From CAYGDP01 sp964348665 (lineage in GTDB: Bacteria; Verrucomicrobiota; Verrucomicrobiia; Palsa-1439; CAYGDP01): DNA of 64,000 nt. Shown piece after piece: positions 26,361-34,455 of the stretch. Every line of letters starts with the position of its first letter. Positions within the stretch are counted from its first letter, which is position 1. The stretch lies in contig CAYGDP010000019.1 of the NCBI GenBank assembly GCA_964348665.1, forward strand, positions 9,035 to 73,034, written 5' to 3'. A model generated the notes under the pieces. It worked only from the letters and a program-made list of their open reading frames with translations, ran no database searches and was not told the origin of the DNA. Both the position numbers and the translations under genes were made by a program.

Positions 26361-26822
26361 ATGAAAATCATCCTGCCCTCTGAACTCGAATTGCAAATCC
26401 GCGCGCATGGCGAGAAAAGCTATCCGCACGAATGTTGCGGGATCGTGGCCGGAACCGTCCAAGGCGAGACCCGACACGCAACCGAAGTCCGCGCCCTCAC
26501 CAATCTCCGCGAAACGGCTGGCGGGGCGGAATTCATCGAGGCCCACGAAGGCGAAAGCGCTGCCAACCGCTTTTTCATTGACCCGCGCGAGCAGATGAAG
26601 GTCGAGCGAGAACTGGAGAAGCGCCGGCTGGCCGTGCTCGGTTTTTACCACAGCCATCCCAACGTCGCCGCGCGCCCCAGCAAATATGACCTCGATCATG
26701 CCTGGCCATTCTATACCTACATCATCGTCAGCGTTCGCAATGGCACGAGCGCCGAGATGACAGCCTGGCTCTTGCGCGACGACCGTTCCGCGTTCGACGA
26801 TGTCCCCATTGAATTTTCCTAG
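26361..26822 (+). CDS. JAMM/MPN metallopeptidase (Mec-like, M67)
   Basis: Zinc isopeptidase-like protein (153 aa). The JAMM motif is H-S-H-P-x6-S-x2-D (His97, His99, Ser107, Asp110 in HSHPNVAARPSKYD), with the catalytic Glu24 in PHECCGIVAG. The closest characterised role is mycobacterial Mec, which releases cysteine from the CysO-cysteine adduct. Here it sits between cysM and a CysO-MoeZ fusion. Cleaving after the carrier Gly-Gly of that fusion is a plausible extra task. The ATG at 26361 is chosen because upstream codons lie inside cysM. Confidence 0.9.
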   Translation: MKIILPSELELQIRAHGEKSYPHECCGIVAGTVQGETRHATEVRALTNLRETAGGAEFIEAHEGESAANRFFIDPREQMKVERELEKRRLAVLGFYHSHPNVAARPSKYDLDHAWPFYTYIIVSVRNGTSAEMTAWLLRDDRSAFDDVPIEFS

Positions 26823-26862
26823 ACCTTCGACGCTGCCGCCGTCACCTCCCCAAAAACTTGGC

Positions 26863-26891
26863 TTGAGTAACGTCGAACGACAAACTAGGCT
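26863..26891 (+). promoter_or_regulatory. Promoter of the papain-like peptidase gene, leaderless type
   Basis: -35 TTGAGT (26863-26868), 17-bp spacer, -10 TAGGCT (26886-26891), 7 nt, then ATG 26899. No Shine-Dalgarno. It supports the internal ATG as the true start. Confidence 0.5.
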
Positions 26892-26898
26892 GACGAGA

Positions 26899-27525
26899 AT
26901 GAATCAGGTTGTCGTTGTCGAGGGCGTCACGAATCGGAATTTTCTGGAGCGTTTCGCTAGCGCGGGCCGCGTCGGACTGGCCGGCAGCACGACGGATCGC
27001 TTGATCAAGCGCGCCCAACGGCACTTGAAAGGCGGAACGGAATGGGGCACCTGGTCGCATGCTCTCGTGTTTCAAGGGAAGCGCGTGGACGGCCACCACT
27101 GGGTCGTCGAAAGCGACCTCGATATTCATCGCAAACACATCCGGCTCGGCGCGCAGGAGAATCGGATCGCGAAATATTTCGACGAAAAAATATTCCCGTC
27201 GCTGGCGGTGCTGGATTTTAGACTGACCGACGCGCAAACTGACACGGTCATCCGCGAAGGGCTGGAAATGATCGCCAACCGCACGCGGTACTCGATCACG
27301 GAACTGTTCAGCACGGCGTTCGGGTTGCGGCATCCGAGCTTCCGCACGAAGGAGAATCGTTTCTCCAAGGATAATTCGTTCTACTGCTCAGCGTTCGTCC
27401 AGCATCTTTACCAAAAAATCGGTCTCGATCTCGTGCCCGGCATCAACGCCAAACGTAACGCGCCCGAAGACATCTTTCAATCGCCCGTGCCGCACACGAC
27501 ATACCTGCTGAAGCGGGATCCGTAG
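26899..27525 (+). CDS. Permuted papain-like (NlpC/P60-superfamily) peptidase
   Basis: A 208-aa cytoplasmic-looking protein without a signal peptide. WSHALVFQG (His54), VVESD (Glu71) and NSFYCSAFVQHLYQ (Cys163) give the His-before-Cys order of circularly permuted papain-like folds (YiiX type). The fold assignment is inferred from these motifs. Its place between the JAMM peptidase and the carrier-E1-rhodanese fusion suggests a link to processing of the sulfur carrier, but an unrelated amidase or lipid hydrolase is possible. Confidence 0.65.
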   Translation: MNQVVVVEGVTNRNFLERFASAGRVGLAGSTTDRLIKRAQRHLKGGTEWGTWSHALVFQGKRVDGHHWVVESDLDIHRKHIRLGAQENRIAKYFDEKIFPSLAVLDFRLTDAQTDTVIREGLEMIANRTRYSITELFSTAFGLRHPSFRTKENRFSKDNSFYCSAFVQHLYQKIGLDLVPGINAKRNAPEDIFQSPVPHTTYLLKRDP

Positions 27526-27561
27526 AACCAGCAGGACTCCTATCTCCAATTCAAAACGAAC

Positions 27562-27590
27562 TTGCAGCGCACGGTGTTTTCCAGCATATT
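27562..27590 (+). promoter_or_regulatory. Possible promoter of the carrier-E1-rhodanese gene
   Basis: -35 TTGCAG (27562-27567), 17-bp spacer, CATATT (27585-27590), 10 nt before ATG 27601. The -10 match is poor. Confidence 0.35.
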
Positions 27591-27600
27591 TTGCCGCTCT

Positions 27601-29115
27601 ATGCCAGTCACCATTCAGATCCCTACCGCGCTCCGCAAGTTCGTGGGCGAAAACGGCAGCGTCAGCGTCGAGGCGAAAACCGTCGGCGAAGCCATGCAGG
27701 CGCTCACGACCCAGCACGCCTCATTGCGCCAACATCTTTACAGCGCGGACGGCAAGCTCCGCAATTTCGTGCGAATCTACCTCAACGATGAGGATATCGG
27801 CGCGCTCCAGAAGACCGACACGCCGGTCAAATCCGGAGACACATTGATGATCGTTCCCGCGGTCGCGGGTGGAGCGCACGCGCCCTCGCGTGCCGACGAA
27901 GGTACCCCGCCTTCGGAAATAATCGAAGCGCGGCGCGAAAAACTTTCCAACGAAGAAATCAAGCGCTACTCGCGTCATCTCATCATGCCCGAAGTTGGCG
28001 TGGCCGGTCAGGAAAAACTGAAAGCCGCAAAAGTATTGCTCGTTGGCGCGGGCGGGCTCGGCTCGCCGCTCGGCCTCTACCTCGGCGCGGCGGGAGTCGG
28101 TACGATCGGCATGGTGGATTTCGACGTGGTAGATTTTTCCAATCTTCAGCGCCAAATCCTGCACGGCACGAAGGATGTGGGTCGTCCGAAGCTGGACAGC
28201 GCGAGGGACACCATCGCCGACATCAACCCGACAGTGAAATTCATTTCGCACAAGCTCCATCTCTCCAGTGAGAACGCGATGGAAGTGCTCGCCCCCTACG
28301 ACATCATCGTCAATGGCTGCGATAATTTCCCCACCCGCTATCTCATCAACGACGCCTGCGTGCTGCTCAAAAAACCGAACGTGGACGGCTGCATCTTTCG
28401 ATTCGAAGGACAAGCCACCGTGTACGCACCACATCTTGGCGGGCCATGCTACCGCTGTCTCTTCCCGGAACCGCCTCCGCCTGGGATGGTGCCGAGTTGC
28501 GCCGAGGGCGGCGTCATTGGTATCCTCCCCGGCCTCATCGGTCTCGTGCAGGCACAGGAAGTCGTAAAGCTCATCCTCGGTAAAGGTGAACCGCTCATCG
28601 GACGGTTGCTTTTGCTCGACGCGATGGCGATGAAATGGAAAGAGCTCAAAATCCGCAAAGACCCCGCCTGTCCTGCGTGCGGCGAGAACCCTACCATCAA
28701 AGGCTTGATTGACTACAACCAATTCTGCGGCATCCGCGGGCAAGAGGCACCGGCAGCCCCTTCGACAGGCTCAGGGCAGGCTCCGCTCAAGCCGGACGAA
28801 ATCAGCGCTGAAGACTTGAAGCGCCGACTCGACACCGGTGAGAAGATCACCATCGTGGACGTGCGCGAGCAGGACGAGTGGGACATCTGCCATATCGAAG
28901 GGGCGGAATTGATTCCGCTCTCGACGATTCCCGACCGCGTCGCTGAATTTAAGTCGAACGGCGGCAAGACAATCATTCTCCATTGCCACAAAGGCATCCG
29001 CTCGATGCGCGCCCTCAATTACTTGCGCACTCAAGGCATCGAGAACACCAAAAGCCTCGCCGGCGGCATCGACGCCTGGGCTGAGAAAATCGACAAGGAC
29101 ATGGCGAGGTATTGA
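27601..29115 (+). CDS. Fused sulfur carrier-E1 adenylyltransferase-rhodanese (CysO/MoaD-MoeZ)
   Basis: Three modules in 504 aa. Residues 1-91 are a ThiS/MoaD/CysO beta-grasp carrier ending TLMIVPAVAGG (Gly90-Gly91). Residues 110-380 are a MoeB/ThiF/MoeZ E1 domain with the nucleotide loop GAGGLGSP (149-156), zinc pairs Cys283/286 and Cys357/360, and PSCAEGGV (Cys300). Residues 400-504 are a rhodanese with the active loop CHKGIRS (Cys462). It would adenylate and thiocarboxylate a carrier's C-terminal glycine. Unusually, the carrier's Gly-Gly is internal here, so it needs cleavage, or the E1 acts on another carrier. The linker at 387-394 is encoded by an interspersed repeat. The ATG at 27601 gives the carrier's natural N-terminus. 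Confidence 0.9.
   Translation: MPVTIQIPTALRKFVGENGSVSVEAKTVGEAMQALTTQHASLRQHLYSADGKLRNFVRIYLNDEDIGALQKTDTPVKSGDTLMIVPAVAGGAHAPSRADEGTPPSEIIEARREKLSNEEIKRYSRHLIMPEVGVAGQEKLKAAKVLLVGAGGLGSPLGLYLGAAGVGTIGMVDFDVVDFSNLQRQILHGTKDVGRPKLDSARDTIADINPTVKFISHKLHLSSENAMEVLAPYDIIVNGCDNFPTRYLINDACVLLKKPNVDGCIFRFEGQATVYAPHLGGPCYRCLFPEPPPPGMVPSCAEGGVIGILPGLIGLVQAQEVVKLILGKGEPLIGRLLLLDAMAMKWKELKIRKDPACPACGENPTIKGLIDYNQFCGIRGQEAPAAPSTGSGQAPLKPDEISAEDLKRRLDTGEKITIVDVREQDEWDICHIEGAELIPLSTIPDRVAEFKSNGGKTIILHCHKGIRSMRALNYLRTQGIENTKSLAGGIDAWAEKIDKDMARY
28757..28783. repeat. Interspersed repeat inside the E1-rhodanese linker
   Basis: CCCTTCGACAGGCTCAGGGC is a short hairpin-forming repeat of a type seen widely in environmental genomes; on the reverse strand it would encode PEPVEG. 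Here it is read in frame as STGSGQA between the E1 and rhodanese domains. Confidence 0.6.
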
Positions 29116-29116
29116 T

Positions 29117-29608
29117 ATGGAACAAAATGTTTCTAATGGTTTCCTAAATGGTATGAAAATTAACATATACTTGCTCTGCCTGCTGGTTTTTGCTGCACTG
29201 CCCACTTTTGCAAAGTGGGCCTTTATTCCAATTGAGCAACTTGTGCAGAAAAGCGATATTGTCGTCGTTGGAACGCTTCGTGACGTTTCGGAATCGTCGA
29301 AAGGTGAGGTTGATTACAGCGGCGGGAACATCGTTGTGGACGAGACGCTCTTGGGCAACGTGAAAGCGGGCGAGAAACTTAAATTGGTGTGGCAGAACGC
29401 ATCAGGTCTTGTATGCCCCCGAGTGGAGCACCGCCAAAACCAAAGCATCAAGGGCGTCTGGTTGCTCACCCGCGATAAGCACGGAAAGGTCAGGGCAGAT
29501 TATCCTCTTCGATTTGTTCCGCTGGAGAAGAAGGCAGAGGTAATCGAGCTGTTAAAAATCCGCGAGCAATCTAACGCAGCTACGGAGCGGCAAAATAAGA
29601 AACGCTGA
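29117..29608 (+). CDS. Hypothetical secreted protein
   Basis: Small exported protein (163 aa from ATG 29117, or 151 aa from ATG 29153, where the signal MKINIYLLCLLVFAALPTFA begins). The mature part has IEQLVQKSDIVVVGTLRDV and IVVDETLLGNVKAGEKLKLV, a pattern seen in uncharacterised beta-rich proteins. GAGG about 9 nt before 29117 favours the first ATG; the signal-peptide shape favours the second. Its base composition looks lower in GC than the neighbours. It begins 1 nt after the carrier-E1 gene. Confidence 0.65.
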   Translation: MEQNVSNGFLNGMKINIYLLCLLVFAALPTFAKWAFIPIEQLVQKSDIVVVGTLRDVSESSKGEVDYSGGNIVVDETLLGNVKAGEKLKLVWQNASGLVCPRVEHRQNQSIKGVWLLTRDKHGKVRADYPLRFVPLEKKAEVIELLKIREQSNAATERQNKKR

Positions 29609-29673
29609 CTCGCGCTTTCTCTGTTTTTTATTGCGCTTCTTGCACCTTTTTGTGGCCAATTAATTACTCTCCC

Positions 29674-29702
29674 TTGCCAAGCGGTTTCGCTCCCGATACA
29701 AT
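29674..29702 (+). promoter_or_regulatory. Promoter of the first Gfo/Idh/MocA gene, leaderless type
   Basis: -35 TTGCCA (29674-29679), exact 17-bp spacer, -10 TACAAT (29697-29702), 7 nt to ATG 29710. One of the clearest leaderless candidates. No Shine-Dalgarno. Confidence 0.7.
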
Positions 29703-29709
29703 CCGCGCC

Positions 29710-30690
29710 ATGAACAAAATCCGCTGGGGAATTTTGGGTACCGGAAAAATTACGGGGGCGCTGATTCGTGGGATTCGCGCGTCGGAGGATGGCGAGTTGG
29801 TCGCCATCGCCAGCCGCGATCTCGCCAGAGCCGAGAAGCATGCGGCAGAAAATCAAATTTCGCGCGCGTACGGCAGCTACGAGGAATTGCTGGCCGACCG
29901 CGACATTGACGCGATTTACAATCCCCTACCCAACTCGCTGCACGCGCCATGGACGATCGCGGCAGCGAAAGCTGGCAAACATATCCTTTGCGAAAAACCG
30001 CTCGCGCCGACGCCCGCCGAGTGCGCGCGGATGATCGCCGCCGCCAAACGCTATCGCGTTGTGCTGATGGAGGCATTTATGTACCGGTTTCACCCGCAAT
30101 CGGCGAAAATCAAGGAACTGATCACGTCCGGTACGATTGGCAAATTAAGGCAAGTTCATTCGTCGTTCACGTTCAGCTTGAGCGACTTATCCAACGTGCG
30201 CTTGAGCAAACCACTGGCGGGCGGGGCAGTGATGGACGTCGGGTGCTATTGCATCAATCTATCGCGCTATTTGTTCGGCCAGGAACCCAGCGAAGTCTTT
30301 GCCGCGGCGCACTTTGGAAAACAGAGCGGAGTGGATGAGCAATTGATCGGTCTATTGAAATTCAGGGACGGCGGGGTGGCAAGTTTCGATTGCAGTTTTC
30401 AAGTTGCATTTCGCTGGGGCGCGGAAGCCGTGGGCAGTTCGGGTCGTATCGTGATACCTACCCCGTGGAAGCCTGCCAATCCAAGCACCATCACACTCAC
30501 AAGTGGTGGAAAGTCTGAAGAAGTAATCGTCGCTGGCGATGATCCATACAAACTTCAAGTGGATCATTTCAACGCGGTCGTTCGTCGCAAAGCGAAATTG
30601 GTATTGCCGCCCAGCGACGGCCTGGCCAACGCGCGCGTAATGCAGGCGTTATTGACGAGCGCGCGGAAGAATCGGGTCGTGAAATTGTAG
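29710..30690 (+). CDS. Gfo/Idh/MocA family oxidoreductase
   Basis: NAD(P)-dependent sugar or polyol dehydrogenase-like protein (326 aa). The N-terminal Rossmann motif is RWGILGTGKITGAL, the catalytic-lysine motif is CEKPLAPTPAEC, and the C-terminal alpha/beta domain contains GGAVMDVGCYCIN. The cis-1,2-dihydrodiol or 1,5-anhydrofructose reductase subgroup is a possible match; the substrate is not predictable. The predicted promoter places the start at ATG 29710 and not at upstream codons. Confidence 0.9.
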   Translation: MNKIRWGILGTGKITGALIRGIRASEDGELVAIASRDLARAEKHAAENQISRAYGSYEELLADRDIDAIYNPLPNSLHAPWTIAAAKAGKHILCEKPLAPTPAECARMIAAAKRYRVVLMEAFMYRFHPQSAKIKELITSGTIGKLRQVHSSFTFSLSDLSNVRLSKPLAGGAVMDVGCYCINLSRYLFGQEPSEVFAAAHFGKQSGVDEQLIGLLKFRDGGVASFDCSFQVAFRWGAEAVGSSGRIVIPTPWKPANPSTITLTSGGKSEEVIVAGDDPYKLQVDHFNAVVRRKAKLVLPPSDGLANARVMQALLTSARKNRVVKL

Positions 30691-30724
30691 GCGCTACTCT
30701 CAACCGCAGTACCATCCGCGCGCG

Positions 30725-31180
30725 TTATCGAGAGGACATTTTGCTGGGCAGACGAGCGGCTTTCAGCCAAAAATCTTCCACCGCTTGCATCGCTGCGCTG
30801 AATCCGTCGAGGTTTCCGGGTTTCACCACATACGCGTTGGCGTGCCGCTGGTAAATGCGCGTGACGTCGCTAGGTGCGTCGGAGGATGTTAGCACGACAA
30901 CAGGAATCGAGAGCAGTTCCGGGTCTTTCTTGATGAGTGCAAGCGTGTCATGCCCTCCGACCAGAGGCAGGTTGAGGTCGAGCAGGATCAAATCGGGTCG
31001 GGGCGCTTCGTGATGGTCGCCCTGCCGGTAGAGAAACGCCATCGCCTCTTCTCCATTGGCAACGACATGGATGCGATAGCCGCGCTCGTTGGCGTGGAGC
31101 AACTCGCGCACCAACCGCGCATCGCCGGGGTTGTCTTCAACCAACAAAATATCGATTGGCTCTGACATTTGAGCACTCAT
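30725..31180 (-). CDS. Single-domain response regulator
   Basis: CheY-like receiver (151 aa) with no output domain. The acidic pocket is Glu15-Asp16, the phospho-acceptor is Asp68 in LILLDLNLP, and the switch residues are Thr98 and Lys120. The insertion GYRIHVVANGEEAMAFLYRQG is typical of the Rcp1-like subgroup that partners bacteriophytochrome or hybrid kinases. No kinase gene is nearby, so its partner is encoded elsewhere. Met5 (31168) is an alternative start. Confidence 0.88.
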   Translation of the reverse strand: MSAQMSEPIDILLVEDNPGDARLVRELLHANERGYRIHVVANGEEAMAFLYRQGDHHEAPRPDLILLDLNLPLVGGHDTLALIKKDPELLSIPVVVLTSSDAPSDVTRIYQRHANAYVVKPGNLDGFSAAMQAVEDFWLKAARLPSKMSSR

Positions 31181-31271
31181 CTTGATTCCATCATCCGGTC
31201 AATGAATCCGCCTTTTCCATACCATTGCCGCATTTCCTTTGCAATCATCGTTTCTGTGTGATTATTTTCTT
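31181..31271. other. Divergent intergenic region, response regulator/purE
   Basis: Short divergent spacer with no ORF or RNA structure recognised. It must carry the response-regulator promoter on the minus strand. Confidence 0.3.
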
Positions 31272-31299
31272 TTGCGCCACACAGTATCACTGCTATACT
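31272..31299 (+). promoter_or_regulatory. purE promoter, leaderless type
   Basis: -35 TTGCGC (31272-31277), 16-bp spacer, -10 TATACT (31294-31299), 7 nt to ATG 31307. No Shine-Dalgarno. Confidence 0.68.
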
Positions 31300-31306
31300 T
31301 CGCCCG

Positions 31307-31798
31307 ATGAGCGACAAACGACAAACCCTGGTGGGCGTCGTAATGGGCAGCAAATCCGACTGGGAAACGATGCAACACGCAGCGACGACGCTGAAGAACT
31401 TCGGCGTCTCGCACGAATGTCGCGTGCTCTCGGCCCATCGCACCCCGAAACAACTGGCGGATTGGCTTGCGGTTTGCGAGAAAAACGGCACCGAAGTTTT
31501 CATCGCGGCGGCAGGCGGCGCGGCGCACCTGGCAGGCGTGGTGGCGGCACATACCACGCGGCCTGTCCTCGGCGTGCCAATGGAGAGCGCATCCCTGAAA
31601 GGGTTGGATTCGTTGCTCTCCACCGTGCAAATGCCCGCCGGAATCCCAGTCGGCACACTGGCGATAGGCACAGCAGGCGCTAAGAACGCCGCGTTGTTGG
31701 CAATCGCGATCCTGGCCAATGCCAGACCCGACTTGCGCAAGGCGTTAGGCGACTTCCGCGCCAAACAGGCGGAAAAAATTTTGTCGGAAAAATTGTAG
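31307..31798 (+). CDS. purE: N5-carboxyaminoimidazole ribonucleotide mutase
   Basis: De novo purine synthesis, moving the carboxyl group of N5-CAIR to C4 (163 aa). GSKSDW (14-19) and the catalytic His44 in SAHRTP are intact, and AAAGGAAHLAGVVA is the family loop. No purK is adjacent. The TAG stop lies in a two-hairpin palindromic repeat (TTGTAGCGG). Followed by the related larB gene. Confidence 0.94.
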   Translation: MSDKRQTLVGVVMGSKSDWETMQHAATTLKNFGVSHECRVLSAHRTPKQLADWLAVCEKNGTEVFIAAAGGAAHLAGVVAAHTTRPVLGVPMESASLKGLDSLLSTVQMPAGIPVGTLAIGTAGAKNAALLAIAILANARPDLRKALGDFRAKQAEKILSEKL

Positions 31799-31858
31799 CG
31801 GCGGTCTATGACCGCTGCATGATCAAAGGGATCGGCGCTCGGAGAGTGCCGCCACAAC
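31793..31858. repeat. Two-hairpin palindromic repeat, TGTAGCGG family (copy A)
   Basis: Outer ends TGTAGCGG and CCGCCACA enclose two hairpins, GCGGTC-TAT-GACCGC and GGCGCTC-GGA-GAGTGCC. It provides the purE stop codon and covers the first ATG (31819) of the larB frame. Related copies are at 44742-44813 and, more weakly, 56618-56664. Confidence 0.7.
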
Positions 31859-31887
31859 CCGTGAAAAAAACCTCGGATGGCATCGCT

Positions 31888-32586
31888 ATGGTGAAGAGAT
31901 TCGCGCGGCTCGATCTGCACCGCCGCGACCGAACCGGTGTGCCGGAGGCCGTCTTTGCCGAGAACAAATCGCCCGAACAGATCATCGCCATCCTCGAAAA
32001 ACTCACCGCCAAAGCAGGCGTCGCGCTCGCCACGCGCGTCAGCGCGGACTCCGCCAGAAAAATCCGCCGTCAACTCGGCAGGAAATTATCCCTCGATTAC
32101 AATCCAACGGCGCAAACGATTATCTGCCGTTCACGCTTCAACACTTCAACGATTCAACGCCTTAACGGTCGTATCGCCATCCTCGCCGCCGGCACAGCCG
32201 ACGTCGCCGTGGCCGAGGAAGCGCGCGTCACGGCAGAGCTGATGGGCTGCGAAGTGCTGCGGTTCTACGACGTGGGTATCGCGGGGATTCACCGCCTCAT
32301 CGAGCCGCTGCGCGAAATTGAAAAGAAGAACGTCGCGTGCGTCGTTGCCTGCGCCGGCATGGAAGGCGCGTTGCCATCGGTGTTGCGCGGCCTCGTCAGC
32401 GTCCCGGTCATCGGCGTGCCGGTCAGCACCGGCTACGGATATGGCGGACGGGGCGAAGCAGCGCTCAAAACGATGTTGCAAAGTTGCTCGCCGGGCTTGG
32501 TCGTCGTCAATATTGACAACGGCTTCGGCGCGGGCGCGACAGCCGCGCTGATTGCGAGACAGACGACGGCAAACTTGACACCATAA
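31888..32586 (+). CDS. larB: Nickel-pincer cofactor biosynthesis protein LarB
   Basis: PurE-related enzyme that carboxylates nicotinic acid adenine dinucleotide and hydrolyses it, the first step to the nickel-pincer cofactor of lactate-racemase-type enzymes (232 aa). GRIAILAAGTADVAVAEEA, VACAGMEGALPSVLRGL and GVPVSTGYGYGGRGEAAL are family signatures. The N-terminal helical segment of typical LarB is missing or short. The frame is open to ATG 31819, but that codon sits in a repeat, so Met at 31888 is preferred. A word-array repeat is translated in frame as RFNTSTIQRLN just before the catalytic domain. No larC or larE is in this window. Confidence 0.88.
   Translation: MVKRFARLDLHRRDRTGVPEAVFAENKSPEQIIAILEKLTAKAGVALATRVSADSARKIRRQLGRKLSLDYNPTAQTIICRSRFNTSTIQRLNGRIAILAAGTADVAVAEEARVTAELMGCEVLRFYDVGIAGIHRLIEPLREIEKKNVACVVACAGMEGALPSVLRGLVSVPVIGVPVSTGYGYGGRGEAALKTMLQSCSPGLVVVNIDNGFGAGATAALIARQTTANLTP
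32130..32169. repeat. TTCAACGN word array inside larB
   Basis: Direct words TTCAACAC, TTCAACGA, TTCAACGCC, TTAACGG with an 8-9 bp period, in frame within larB. The same word family occurs at 37816-37903, 57004-57037 and 62600-62632. Confidence 0.65.
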
Positions 32587-34316
32587 TGGACACCTTCGTC
32601 ACGGAACGCAAACGGATGGGGTTGGTGGATGTGCTGGTCTTTATCGGGCTGGTGGCGCTTGGATTTGTGGCGGTGAAGGTGGTGCGGGGAATGACAGAGG
32701 GATTTTCGCTGGATCATCAACCGGAGGTCAGCCTCGCTCTGGGGAACCTGCCGCATTACGCGGCGCGGTCGTGGGTGCGGATGATGGTGGCGTTGGCGGC
32801 GTCATTCGTATTTTCCATTGCGATAGGCTATCTGGCGGCGAAGAATCGGACGGCAGAAAAACTGATCGTGCCTGCCCTGGATATTCTGCAAAGCGTCCCA
32901 ATCCTTTCGTTTCTGACGTTCACTGCACCGCTGTTTCTGGCGTTGTTGCCGGGAAGTTTGCTGGGGTTGGAAGCGGCGAGCATTTTCGTCATCTTTACTA
33001 GCCAGGTTTGGAATATGACGTACGCGTTTTATCACTCGCTCATCACGGCTCCGGCCGAATTGGACGAGGTGGTCCGGGTGTATCGGCTGGGCAAGTGGCA
33101 TAGGTTTTTGCGATTTGAACTGCCGCACACGGCGATGCCGTTGATTTGGAACGCCATGCTATCGATCAGTGGCGGCTGGTTTTTTCTGGTGGCGAGCGAA
33201 TTGATCACCGTCGGGAATCAAAAAGTTCACCTTCCCGGCCTCGGTTCGTACATCGGGCTGGCCATCGAGGCGGGCAACTGGGGATACGCGGCGGCGGGGA
33301 TCGCGGCGATCCTGATCACAATCGTGGCCACAACGGTTTTTATCACTCGCCCTCTGGTGGTTTGGTCGCAGAAATTCAAATACGAACAGGAAGCCGGGGA
33401 GCGACCGAGCCATTTTATTCTCGGCTGGCTGGAACGGTCCGCGATGGTGAGAGTGTACAGCCGTTGGATCGGACGCCCCATGCGACGGGCGCTGGACTGG
33501 ACGATATCGTTGGGGCGCGCCGGACAGAAACAATGGGCGACCGTGCAACAGGCAAGACCGGAAGCAAACGTCGCGGCGCGGTGGATCGCGGTGTTGGTTT
33601 TTCTGGGGCTATGCGTCTACGGTGCTTTGGTCGCGCTGGAAGAAGTGGAGCGCGGATTCGACCCTAACCAATTCTGGAACGTCGTTGGTCTGGGAATGCT
33701 GACATTGGGACGCGTGACAGTGGTCGTCATCATTTCCTCGATCATCTGGGTGCCGATCGGTGTTTGGATTGGATTGCAACCGAAAGTGGCGGAATACGCG
33801 CAACCGATCATCGCAGTGCTGGCGGCGTTTCCGATGAACTGCGTGTATCCGATTGCGATTGGACTGCTCGGCTTGGCGCACTTTCCGAACTGGGGGAGCA
33901 TTTTGCTGCTCGCGCTCGGCGCACAGTGGTATTTGCTCTTTAACATCATCGCGTACGCCTCGCGAATTCCGAGCGACCTTCGCGAAGCCAGCCGCGTGTT
34001 GCGATTGACCGGCTGGACACGCTGGAAAACCTTGATTCTGCCTGCGGTCTTTCCCGGCTGGATCACAGGCGCCCTGACTGCCGCGGGCGGCGCGTGGAAC
34101 GCGTCCATCGTCGCCGAAGTCGCGTCGTGGGGCGGACAGAAACTAGAGGTCAATGGGCTGGGCCGATATATCGCCGATGCGTTCAACCAACAAAAACCCG
34201 ACTGGCCTGCGTTGATTGTCGGCACGGCAGTGATGACTTTGTTTGTCGTCGGAATCAATCGCCTTCTCTGGCAACCGCTCTCGCAGTACGCGGAAAAAAG
34301 ATTTACGCTGGAATGA
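32586..34316 (+). CDS. ABC transporter permease, two fused NitT/TauT-type domains
   Basis: Integral membrane subunit (576 aa) made of two BPD_transp_1 permease domains in one chain. Two EAA-type coupling loops are visible: ELDEVVRVYRLGKWHRFLRFELP and DLREASRVLRLTGWTRWKTLILP. This fused design pairs with ATPases carrying an AAA-associated C-terminal domain, as the next gene does. It overlaps the larB stop by 1 nt. No periplasmic binding protein gene is in the operon, so the substrate is unknown. Confidence 0.88.
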   Translation: MDTFVTERKRMGLVDVLVFIGLVALGFVAVKVVRGMTEGFSLDHQPEVSLALGNLPHYAARSWVRMMVALAASFVFSIAIGYLAAKNRTAEKLIVPALDILQSVPILSFLTFTAPLFLALLPGSLLGLEAASIFVIFTSQVWNMTYAFYHSLITAPAELDEVVRVYRLGKWHRFLRFELPHTAMPLIWNAMLSISGGWFFLVASELITVGNQKVHLPGLGSYIGLAIEAGNWGYAAAGIAAILITIVATTVFITRPLVVWSQKFKYEQEAGERPSHFILGWLERSAMVRVYSRWIGRPMRRALDWTISLGRAGQKQWATVQQARPEANVAARWIAVLVFLGLCVYGALVALEEVERGFDPNQFWNVVGLGMLTLGRVTVVVIISSIIWVPIGVWIGLQPKVAEYAQPIIAVLAAFPMNCVYPIAIGLLGLAHFPNWGSILLLALGAQWYLLFNIIAYASRIPSDLREASRVLRLTGWTRWKTLILPAVFPGWITGALTAAGGAWNASIVAEVASWGGQKLEVNGLGRYIADAFNQQKPDWPALIVGTAVMTLFVVGINRLLWQPLSQYAEKRFTLE

Positions 34317-34359
34317 ACGCACCAACGAAGCTAAAGTCTGAAAGCAATGAAACCAAAAA

Positions 34360-34450
34360 GTTCAAACTCCAAGACTCAAACTTCAGGGAAGCATCAAACA
34401 CAAACCCTCAAGATTCTGACGTCTCTCTTGGAATTTGAAGTTTGGAGTGG
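34360..34450. repeat. TTCAAACT/CTTCAGGGAAGC word array (copy 1)
   Basis: Degenerate 7-bp words such as TTCAAAC and CTTCAGGGAAGC followed by complementary GAAGTTTGG words. It fills the gap between the permease and ATPase genes. A clearly related copy in opposite orientation lies at 39345-39464. Confidence 0.6.
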
Positions 34451-34455
34451 ATTCA

